Source of the DNA: Pseudomonadota bacterium
Lineage (GTDB): Bacteria; Pseudomonadota; Gammaproteobacteria; Steroidobacterales; Steroidobacteraceae
Direction: 5' to 3'
NCBI GenBank assembly: GCA_023457495.1
Contig: JAEWLQ010000129.1
Span: 1 to 41,564, forward strand
DNA length: 41,564 nucleotides
The notes under the pieces were generated by a model that did no database searches, was not told the DNA's origin, and worked only from the letters and a program-made list of their open reading frames with translations. Made by a program: the position numbers and the translations under genes. Of this stretch, positions 15,801 to 22,846 are shown one piece after another (position 1 is the stretch's first letter; each line of letters begins with the position of its first letter).

Positions 15801-17691
15801 CGCGGCGGACGTCGCGCGCTTCGAGCTCGAAATCCTGGATCCACACGCCGCGCTCGCCGACCTCGGCATGGTAGGGGCGCTCCGCGACGACGCGTAGTCC
15901 GAAGTTTTCGAGCATCGGCAGGATGTCGGAGATCGAAATGGGATCACCTGCCTGCAACACACGCAGGTGCAGTCCGCTCTGGCGCTCTCCGGCCGCGCGT
16001 TCGCGCAGGTTGAGCCGCGGCATCGACGCGTTGGTCTCGATTGCTTCGAGGTCTGAGATGTCTTCGAGCGCGAGCGCCGGGTCGACATCGGCGCGGTAGG
16101 CCGCCGGAAACGCGCGCGTGTAACGCTCGGCGACCTCGACGGTGTGACGGCCGGCGCCCCTCGAGATGAGCTCCTGCCGCAGCCGGTCTTCCCAGGTCGC
16201 CGCGGCCGCGGAGATCTCGGCCTCGATCGCCGCGAAGTTCTCGACCGGTCTTGCGCCCTGCGGCGTGCGCACCAGGATGTGCAGGCGCGCGAGCATCGAG
16301 TCGGAGATCTGCACCTGTGTTTCGATGTCGGTGCCGCCGAAACGCTTGCGCACGATGCGCTCGATGCGTTCGCGCACCTCGGTGTTGTAGCGATCGCGGG
16401 GTACGTACACGAGACAGGAATAGAACCGCTCGTAACTGTCGCGTCGCGCGAACAGCCGGACGCGGCGCCGCTCGTAGAGGTTGACAATGCCGCGCACCAG
16501 CGCGATGAGTTCCGGCACGCTCATCTGGAACAGCTCGTCGCGCGGAAAGGTTTCCATCACGTGCACGACGGACTTCGCATCGTGGCTGTTCTCGGGCAGG
16601 CCGAAGTGCGCGATCACGGCTTCGAGCTTGCGCCGCAGCAGCGGAATCTCCGACGGCGCCATGTGATAGGCGCTCGAGGTCCACAGTCCGAGGAAGCGGT
16701 GCTCGCCGGTGGCGTTGCCCGCGCCGTCGAAGGTTTTCACGCCCACGTAGTCGAGGTAACTGCCGCGATGCACCGTGGACGGTGTATTGGCCTTGGTGAG
16801 CACCAGCAGGTCGGGCTGCCGGGCCTGGCGGCGCAGATGCCCGGTGAGCAGGATGGGCGAAGGGGGCGTGCCCGCGCGCAGCTTTTTCGAGGGCAACGCG
16901 CGCAGGATTCCCAGGCCGCTCGCCGGGTCGCGAATCAGCGCGTCACGCGCACGGCCGCGCTTGAGGCGGTAATGGCGATATCCGAGGAACACGAAGTGAC
17001 CGTCGTGCATCCAGGAGAGCAGGGCGCGCGCCTCGCTCGCATGCGAGCGCGGAACGGGTAGTTTGACGCCGTCGAGCTCGTTGGCCACCGCGCGCACGCG
17101 CTCGAGCATCTGTGGGAAGTCTTCGACCGCGCGCCGCACGTCCTCGAGCGTGGCGCGCAGGCGCCGTTCGAGCTCGCGGACCTGCGCCGCGTCGCGCGGA
17201 CGGTCGATCTCGACCAGCTGCCAGGACTCCATGCGCGTGCCGGGTTCCGCGCCGGCATCGACTCCCACGTCGGTGAGGTTGCCGCGTGCGTCGCGTTTCA
17301 CCGCCAGCACCGGGTGCACGATCAGGTGCACGCCGATGTTCATCTGGCTGAAGGCGATGCCGATCGAATCGACCAGGAAGGGCATGTCCGGCGCGACGAC
17401 GCGCACCAGCGCGCGGTGCGACGCGGTCGGGGTCTCTTCGTTCAGCGGGCCGGTGAGTTCCACCAGCACCTGGCGGCTGGCGCGTTTGCGTCCGAACTGC
17501 AGGTGCGAGAGCGCCGCGGCCGCGAGTTCCGCCGGCGGATGCGCGCGCAGATCTTCTTCCGCGACGCCGCGGAAGTATCCGCGCAGGAATCCGGCGGCGA
17601 GTCCGCGGCGTGACGCGGGGAGTTTCCTGCGTGCCTGCGCAACGATCTTCTCGATCAGGGCCAGTCGTGCGGCGGGAATCTTGCCGAGCAT
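12838..17691 (-). CDS. gdhB: large NAD-dependent glutamate dehydrogenase
   Basis: A 1617-residue catabolic glutamate dehydrogenase of the 180-kDa class known from Pseudomonas, Caulobacter and Streptomyces. It oxidises glutamate to 2-oxoglutarate and ammonia. The N-terminal half is the long regulatory region with ACT-like segments (for example [20 protein letters not shown]). The catalytic part starts near residue 750: [36 protein letters not shown] (substrate lysine region), [15 protein letters not shown] (dinucleotide-binding region) and [17 protein letters not shown]. The ATG at 17691 has GGAGG 8 bases upstream. Length and motif order match the family, with no sign of truncation. Confidence 0.97.
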   Translation of the reverse strand: [1617 protein letters not shown]

Positions 17692-17727
17692 CTAAAGACC
17701 TCCGCGCGATTCGAGGAAAGGCGCGCG

Positions 17728-17733
17728 ATTATA
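17728..17733 (-). promoter_or_regulatory. candidate -10 box for the glutamate dehydrogenase gene
   Basis: A perfect TATAAT on the minus strand lies 37 bases upstream of the gdhB ATG, in a 56-base gap. No convincing -35 hexamer precedes it at 16-18 bp. It overlaps the second of two 9-bp direct repeats (CGCGCGATT at 17703-17711 and 17722-17730), which could be a regulator site or chance in GC-rich DNA. Confidence 0.45.
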
Positions 17734-17747
17734 CATCCGCAAGTGAT

Positions 17748-18212
17748 TCACTCCGCGTGCGCGGGCCCGAGCTCGACGGCGCGACCTAGCAAAACTCTCA
17801 GGAGCCGGTCGAGCGTGGCGCGATCCTGTTTCGAGAGAGACGCGAGCAATCCACGTTCATATTCGAGCGCCATGGGCACCACCTGGGCGTAGACGCGCGT
17901 TCCCGCGCTCGTGAGCTGCAGGTGCGTGCGCCGCCGGTCGGCCGCGGCGGTGGTGCGGCGCAGGCGGCCCGCCGCGAGCAGCGCCGCGACCGCGCGGCTG
18001 ACGGCCACCTTGTCCATCGCGGTTCGCGCGGTCACTTCGGCGGCGGACAGGCCGGGATTCGCCGCGAGCACCGCCATCACGCGCCATTCGGGAATCGACA
18101 GGCCGAAATGCGCGAAATAGGCCGCCGCAATCGCGGAACTCACGGTGTTGGACAGCACTGACAGCCGAAAGGGCAGAAATCCTTCGAGATGCAGCTTCTC
18201 GGGTCGCGTCAT
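17748..18212 (-). CDS. MarR-family transcriptional regulator, probable regulator of tyrosine catabolism
   Basis: A 154-residue winged-helix regulator. The DNA-binding region has LSIPEWRVMAVLAANPGLSAAEVTARTAMDKVAVSRAVAAL, and the wing is RTTAAADRRRTHLQLTSAG, the DxRxxxLxLT pattern typical of MarR. N- and C-terminal helices would form the dimer. I chose the ATG of MTRPEKLHL at 18212. It is divergent from hppD across 75 bases that hold a 14-bp dyad, so it probably represses the hppD operon and perhaps itself until an aromatic intermediate such as homogentisate binds. The effector is inferred from context. Confidence 0.9.
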   Translation of the reverse strand: MTRPEKLHLEGFLPFRLSVLSNTVSSAIAAAYFAHFGLSIPEWRVMAVLAANPGLSAAEVTARTAMDKVAVSRAVAALLAAGRLRRTTAAADRRRTHLQLTSAGTRVYAQVVPMALEYERGLLASLSKQDRATLDRLLRVLLGRAVELGPAHAE

Positions 18213-18246
18213 GGCGGTCTTGCGACTTTCACATCCTGGCGGAATG

Positions 18247-18260
18247 GTTACAATTGAAAC
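18247..18260. promoter_or_regulatory. candidate MarR operator upstream of hppD
   Basis: GTTACAATTGAAAC is a dyad centred on CAATTG, with 12 of 14 positions symmetric. It lies midway between the divergent MarR gene and hppD in an AT-rich island. Size and symmetry suit a MarR dimer. The hppD Shine-Dalgarno GGAGG follows at 18278-18282. Confidence 0.6.
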
Positions 18261-18287
18261 TAAATCATTTCCCTTCCGGAGGCCAGT

Positions 18288-19340
18288 GTGGCTGCCTCTG
18301 TCGACGCCAATCCCATGGGAACCGACGGATTCGAGTTCGTCGAGTACACCGCGCCCCATCCACAGAAACTGCGGGACCTGTTCGAGCAGATGGGTTTCCC
18401 CGTGGTCGCCCGGCACCGTTCGAAGAACGTCACGCTGCATTCGCAGGGCGACATCAACTTCGTCATCAACGCCGAGCCGGATTCGTTCGCGCAGAAATTC
18501 GCGCAGGCGCACGGACCTTCCGTCTGCGCGATGGCGTTTCGCGTAAGGGACGCGGCCGCGGCGTTCGAACGAGCCGTGGCGCTGGGCGCCGAGCCGCATC
18601 GCAACAGCGTGGGGCCGATGGAGCTCAACATTCCCGCGATCGTCGGAATCGGCGGTTCGCTCATCTACTTCGTCGACCGTTACGGCGAACATTCGATCTA
18701 CGACGTCGATTTCCGCCCCGTGTCGGGCGCGCCGCTCGAGCCGGCGGGGCTGTCGGTGATCGATCACCTCACGCACAACGTGCACCGCGGCAACATGGAC
18801 AAGTGGACCGGCTTCTACGAACGCCTGTTCAACTTCCGGGAGATCCGCTACTTCGACATCGAGGGCAAGAAGACCGGCCTGTTCTCGCGGGCGCTGACGA
18901 GCCCTTGCGGCAAGATCCGCATTCCCATCAACGAATCGCAGGACGACAAGTCGCAGATCGAGGAGTACCTGCGCGAGTACCGGGGCGAGGGGATTCAGCA
19001 CATTGCGCTGGCCTCCGAGGACATCTTCAACACCGTGGACGTGTTGCGCGGGCGCGGCGTCGTCTTCCAGGACACGCCCGACACTTATTATGAAGGCGTC
19101 GACGCCCGCGTCAGTGAGCACGGGCAGGATCTCGAAGCGCTGCGCAGCCGGCGCATCCTCATCGACGGCAACGGCGCCACCGATGAAGGGCTGCTGCTGC
19201 AGATATTCACGGCCAACGTGATCGGCCCTATCTTCTTCGAGATCATCCAGCGCAAGGGCAACCAGGGATTCGGCGAGGGCAACTTCAAGGCATTGTTCGA
19301 GTCCATCGAACTGGACCAGATGCGAAGAGGTGTCATTTGA
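18288..19340 (+). CDS. hppD: 4-hydroxyphenylpyruvate dioxygenase
   Basis: An iron(II) dioxygenase that converts 4-hydroxyphenylpyruvate to homogentisate, the committed step of tyrosine breakdown. The 350-residue product has two vicinal-oxygen-chelate domains. The iron ligands are visible in the C-terminal domain: His in IDHLTHNV, His in GIQHIALAS and Glu in PIFFEIIQRKG. The conserved GFGEGNFKALFESIE tail is intact. The GTG start at 18288 is supported by GGAGG 5 bases upstream. The stop TGA overlaps the TTG start of maiA. Aminotransferase and homogentisate dioxygenase genes are not nearby. Confidence 0.97.
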   Translation: MAASVDANPMGTDGFEFVEYTAPHPQKLRDLFEQMGFPVVARHRSKNVTLHSQGDINFVINAEPDSFAQKFAQAHGPSVCAMAFRVRDAAAAFERAVALGAEPHRNSVGPMELNIPAIVGIGGSLIYFVDRYGEHSIYDVDFRPVSGAPLEPAGLSVIDHLTHNVHRGNMDKWTGFYERLFNFREIRYFDIEGKKTGLFSRALTSPCGKIRIPINESQDDKSQIEEYLREYRGEGIQHIALASEDIFNTVDVLRGRGVVFQDTPDTYYEGVDARVSEHGQDLEALRSRRILIDGNGATDEGLLLQIFTANVIGPIFFEIIQRKGNQGFGEGNFKALFESIELDQMRRGVI

Positions 19341-19987
19341 GTCTCGAGCTCCATACCTACTGGCGCAGTTCCGCGTCGTACCGCGTGCGCATCGCGCTCA
19401 ATCTGAAGTCGCTGCCGTACGAGACCCACGCGGTGAACCTCGTCAAGGATGGCGGCGAGCAGTGGAGCGCGAAGTATCGGGAGGTGAACCCGCAGAACCG
19501 GGTGCCGACACTGGTGCACAACGGGCAGCGATTCGCCCAGTCGCTGGCGATCATCGAGTATCTCGACGAGGTGTTTCCCGGCGCGCGGCTGATCCCGAAG
19601 GACCCGGTGGATCGCGCGCGCGTGCGCATGTTGTCGCAGATCATCGCCTGCGACATCCAGCCGCTGCAGAACATCGGCACCACGAGGTACCTGAAGGAAA
19701 AGTTGCGGCTGAGTGACGCCGCGGTCACCGAGTGGATGCAGGAGTGGATCACCCGCGGACTCGACGCCTTCAACGCGCATCTCGAACACGATCATCTTTC
19801 CGGCCGGTTCTGCCACGGCGATTCGCCGACCATGGCGGACTGCTGCCTGGTGCCGCAGCTGTACGCGGCCGATCGTTTCGGCATCCGCGCGACGAAGTAC
19901 CCGCGGCTGGCGTTGATCGCGGAGAACTGCAGCCACCTGCCGGCCTTCCAGCACGCGCATCCGTCCAGACAGACCGATGCCGCATAA
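19337..19987 (+). CDS. maiA: maleylacetoacetate isomerase (zeta-class GST)
   Basis: A 216-residue glutathione S-transferase of the zeta class that isomerises maleylacetoacetate to fumarylacetoacetate with glutathione as cofactor. The active-site segment is WRSSASYRVRIALNLK (the eukaryotic SSCS motif with Ala in place of Cys, as often in bacteria). NPQNRVPTLVHNG and QSLAIIEYLDE form the glutathione site, and the helical C-terminal domain has GDSPTMADCCLVPQL. It begins with TTG inside the hppD stop (TTGA), which suggests coupled translation, and its 3' end overlaps scoA by 11 bases. Confidence 0.95.
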   Translation: MSLELHTYWRSSASYRVRIALNLKSLPYETHAVNLVKDGGEQWSAKYREVNPQNRVPTLVHNGQRFAQSLAIIEYLDEVFPGARLIPKDPVDRARVRMLSQIIACDIQPLQNIGTTRYLKEKLRLSDAAVTEWMQEWITRGLDAFNAHLEHDHLSGRFCHGDSPTMADCCLVPQLYAADRFGIRATKYPRLALIAENCSHLPAFQHAHPSRQTDAA

Positions 19988-20687
19988 GGTCTATCCGGAT
20001 GCGGCCGCTGCGCTCGCGGGGCTCACGCGCGATGGCATGACCGTGATGTCGGGCGGGTTCGGACTTTGCGGCATTCCGGAGAATCTCATTCTCGCGCTGC
20101 GCGCTTCGGGTGCGCGTGATCTCACGGTGATCTCCAACAACGCGGGAGTCGACGGTTTCGGCCTCGGCCTGCTGCTCGAGACGCGGCAGATCCGCAAGAT
20201 GGTCTCGTCGTACGTGGGCGAGAACAAGGAGTTCGAGCGGCAATACCTGGCCAAGGAGCTCGAGCTCGAATTCAATCCGCAGGGCACGCTGGCCGAACGC
20301 ATTCGCGCGGGCGGTGCCGGCATCTACGGGTTCTACACGCGCACCGGCGCGGGCACCGTGGTCGCCGAGGGCAAGGAAACCCGCGAGGTGAATGGCGAAA
20401 CCTTCGTGCTGGAGACCGGCCTCACCGCCGATCTGTCCATCATCAAGGCGTGGAAGGGCGACACCGAGGGCAATCTCGTGTTTCGCAAGACCGCGCGAAA
20501 TTTCAATCCGATGATGGCAACCGCGGGGCGCGTGACGGTGGCGGAGGTCGAGGAGCTGGTCGAGGCGGGAACGATCGATCCGGACCAGGTGCACACGCCG
20601 GGCATCTTCGTCCAGCGGATCTTCCAGGGAGCGAACTACCAGAAGCGCATCGAGCAACGCACCGTGCGCAAGCGGGCGGGTGGTTAG
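19977..20687 (+). CDS. scoA: 3-oxoacid CoA-transferase subunit A
   Basis: The alpha subunit (236 residues) of succinyl-CoA:acetoacetate CoA-transferase, which activates acetoacetate to acetoacetyl-CoA. Typical family stretches are the N-terminal MPHKVYPDAAAALAGL, VMSGGFGLCGIPENLI and GFYTRTGAGTVVAEGKE, followed by KAWKGDTEGNLVFRKTARNFNP. Its ATG lies within the maiA coding end, so translation is likely coupled. Acetoacetate is the end product of homogentisate breakdown, which explains its place in this operon. The subunit B gene follows after 4 bases. Confidence 0.96.
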   Translation: MPHKVYPDAAAALAGLTRDGMTVMSGGFGLCGIPENLILALRASGARDLTVISNNAGVDGFGLGLLLETRQIRKMVSSYVGENKEFERQYLAKELELEFNPQGTLAERIRAGGAGIYGFYTRTGAGTVVAEGKETREVNGETFVLETGLTADLSIIKAWKGDTEGNLVFRKTARNFNPMMATAGRVTVAEVEELVEAGTIDPDQVHTPGIFVQRIFQGANYQKRIEQRTVRKRAGG

Positions 20688-20691
20688 TCAC

Positions 20692-21327
20692 ATGGCCTGG
20701 ACACGCGACGATCTCGCCCGGCGCGCCGCGAAGGAGCTTCGCGACGGCTACTACGTGAACCTCGGCATCGGCATTCCGACGCTGGTCGCGAACTACATCC
20801 CGGCCGGCATGAGCGTCGTGCTGCAATCCGAGAACGGCATGCTCGGCATGGGGCCGTTCCCGTACGAGGGTGAGGAAGATCCCGATCTCATCAATGCCGG
20901 CAAGCAGACCATCACGCAGTTGCCCCTGTCTGCTTTTTTCTCGTCATCCGACAGCTTCGGCATGATCCGCGGCGGACACATCAACCTGTCCGTGCTCGGC
21001 GCGCTCGAGGTCGCGGAGAACGGCGATCTCGCCAACTGGATGGTGCCAGGCAAGATGGTGAAGGGCATGGGCGGGGCGATGGACCTGGTCGCGGGCGTGC
21101 GCCGCGTGGTCGTCGTGATGGAGCACAACTCGAAGGACGGCGCGCCGAAGTTCAAGCCGCGCTGTGATCTGCCGCTCACGGGCGCCAACTGCGTCGACAT
21201 GCTGATCACGGACCTGGCGGTGTTCGAGCGGCCGGATCGCAAGAGCCCGTTCAGGCTCATCGAGCTCGCGCCGGGTGTGACAGCGGACGAGGTCCGCGCG
21301 AAGACCTCGGCGGCGTTTGCGAACTGA
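20692..21327 (+). CDS. scoB: 3-oxoacid CoA-transferase subunit B
   Basis: The beta subunit (211 residues), which carries the catalytic glutamate that forms the enzyme-CoA thioester, visible in VVLQSENGMLGMGPFP. Other family segments are GYYVNLGIGIPTLVANY, RGGHINLSVLGALEVAENGDLANWMVPGKMVKGMGGAMDLV and CVDMLITDLAVF. I chose the ATG at 20692, with a GGGTGG stretch about 8 bases upstream, over the in-frame GTG at 20680 that overlaps scoA. It is the last gene of the tyrosine operon; the next gene is convergent. Confidence 0.96.
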   Translation: MAWTRDDLARRAAKELRDGYYVNLGIGIPTLVANYIPAGMSVVLQSENGMLGMGPFPYEGEEDPDLINAGKQTITQLPLSAFFSSSDSFGMIRGGHINLSVLGALEVAENGDLANWMVPGKMVKGMGGAMDLVAGVRRVVVVMEHNSKDGAPKFKPRCDLPLTGANCVDMLITDLAVFERPDRKSPFRLIELAPGVTADEVRAKTSAAFAN

Positions 21328-21339
21328 CAACCGGCGAAG

Positions 21340-21702
21340 TCAGGCTGCCGCGTCGTACCGGCGCGCGGTGCCTGCCATGCGAGTGTAGTTAGCCGTCACC
21401 CAGTTCTCGATCTCCACCACCAGTCCCGCGAGGGACCGGCCGAGCGGCGTGAGCGAGTACTCCACGCGCGGCGGCACCTCGCCGTAGTCCGTTCTGCGCA
21501 CAATCCCGTGACGTTCCAGCTCCCGCAGCGTCTGCGTGAGCATTTTCGCGGATACGCCATCGAGCCGCCGCTTGACCGCGTGGGTGCGCGCGGGACCCGC
21601 GCGCAGCGCGCACAGGATCAGCATGGACCATTTGCTGCCGATCAGCGCGAGAATGGCCTGTGACGGGCACTCGCGGTTGTAGACGTCTGCCTTGGGACTC
21701 AT
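21340..21702 (-). CDS. HxlR-family transcriptional regulator
   Basis: A 120-residue winged-helix regulator of the HxlR type. Family signatures are the cysteine in RECPSQAILALIGSKWSMLILCALRAG, then RLDGVSAKMLTQTLRELERHGIV and the wing PPRVEYSLTPLGRSL. Cys in the RECP segment matches the redox/electrophile-sensing position of many HxlR proteins. The start was placed at MSPKADV; an upstream TTG would add 11 residues and run through the putative operator. It is divergent from the nitronate monooxygenase gene, its probable target. Confidence 0.9.
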   Translation of the reverse strand: MSPKADVYNRECPSQAILALIGSKWSMLILCALRAGPARTHAVKRRLDGVSAKMLTQTLRELERHGIVRRTDYGEVPPRVEYSLTPLGRSLAGLVVEIENWVTANYTRMAGTARRYDAAA

Positions 21703-21719
21703 GTGGATGGTTACCGGAA

Positions 21720-21733
21720 GGTGCGTACTTACC
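21720..21733. promoter_or_regulatory. candidate HxlR operator
   Basis: GGTGCGTACTTACC has the dyad GGT-NN-GTAC-NN-ACC (10 of 14 positions symmetric). It lies in the 61-base divergent gap between the HxlR gene and the nitronate monooxygenase gene, 18 bases from the HxlR start. Palindromes with a GTAC centre are common for this family. Confidence 0.5.
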
Positions 21734-21763
21734 AATGGGAGATCGCAAGTCTAAAGTAGCCGC

Positions 21764-22846
21764 ATGCAGGTAAACACGGATTTCTCGCGCATCGCGCTCG
21801 ACGCGCCCATCGTCCAGGGACCCTTCGGTGGCGGGCTTTCGTCCGTCGATCTCGTGGTGGCGGTCAGCGAAGGCGGCGGACTCGGATCATTCGGCGTGCA
21901 TCACCTCGATGGCGCCGGGATACGCGAGGTCGCATCGCGTATCCGCGCGCGGACTCGGCGCTCGTTCGCGTTGAACCTGTGGATCCCGCATGCCGGAAGC
22001 GAAGAGCCGTCGATCAGCGATGCTCAATGGAACGCGGCCTGCGAATTGCTGCGTCCCTATTTCGACGCCCTGCGCGTGCCGTTGCCGGATCGGCCGGCGC
22101 GATTCGCGCCGTACTTCGAAGAACAGGTCGAGGCCGTGGTCGGGCTGAAACCGGCGGTGTTCAGTTTCGTGTTCGGTGTTCCGTCGGCGGACATTCTCGA
22201 GCGCTGCCGATCCGCCGGGATCCTCACGCTCGGCGCCGCGACGACGCCCGCCGAGGCCAAACTACTGGCCGATGCCGGGGTGGATGCGATCGTGGCGACC
22301 GGGATGGAGGCGGGCGGTCACCGTGTCTCGTTCCTGGCCGAGCCCGAGCAGTGCCTGATGGGAACGCTGTCGCTCGTGCCGCAGGTCGTGGATGCGGTGA
22401 AGGTCCCCGTCATCGCCGCGGGCGGCATTGCCGATGGTCGCGGCGCGTCCGCCGCGCTCGCGCTCGGCGCGTCGGCCGCGCAGATCGGCACGGCGTTTCT
22501 CGCGTGCGAGGAATCCAATGCCTCGGCGCGGCATCGCGAAATGATCTTCAGCCCGGCGGCGCTGCGAACTTCGCTCACGCGCGCCTTCTCGGGCCGCCTG
22601 GCCCGCAGCATCCACAACGATTTCATCGATGCCATGCGAGGACGGGAGCAGTCGTTCCTGCCGTACCCCGCGCACGGCTGGTTGACCGCGCACCTGAAGA
22701 GCGCGGCGCTCGAGGCCGGGCGCGCCGATGTCATGGCGTTGTGGTGCGGTCAGTCCGCGCCGCTGCTGCGGCACCGGCGCGCGGGTGAGCTCATGCGGTC
22801 ACTCGCGGGCCAACTGCAAGGCGCGATCGAGAGCCGCTTCGGATGA
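21764..22846 (+). CDS. nitronate monooxygenase (2-nitropropane dioxygenase family)
   Basis: A 360-residue FMN-dependent TIM-barrel enzyme that oxidises alkyl nitronates such as propionate-3-nitronate. Recognisable elements are the N-terminal APIVQGPFGGGLSS, GVPSADILERC, the catalytic-histidine motif ATGMEAGGHRVSF, the FMN phosphate-binding PVIAAGGIADGRG and ALGASAAQIGTAFLACEES. These fit nitronate monooxygenases and detoxification is the likely role. It may be induced through the divergent HxlR regulator. Its last 48 bases overlap the convergent S41 peptidase gene. Confidence 0.93.
   Translation: MQVNTDFSRIALDAPIVQGPFGGGLSSVDLVVAVSEGGGLGSFGVHHLDGAGIREVASRIRARTRRSFALNLWIPHAGSEEPSISDAQWNAACELLRPYFDALRVPLPDRPARFAPYFEEQVEAVVGLKPAVFSFVFGVPSADILERCRSAGILTLGAATTPAEAKLLADAGVDAIVATGMEAGGHRVSFLAEPEQCLMGTLSLVPQVVDAVKVPVIAAGGIADGRGASAALALGASAAQIGTAFLACEESNASARHREMIFSPAALRTSLTRAFSGRLARSIHNDFIDAMRGREQSFLPYPAHGWLTAHLKSAALEAGRADVMALWCGQSAPLLRHRRAGELMRSLAGQLQGAIESRFG

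Noticed and set aside
13193..15844. Alternative minus-strand frame of 883 codons inside the glutamate dehydrogenase gene
   Set aside because: Arg/Pro/Ala-rich out-of-frame translation of a clear 1617-residue enzyme.
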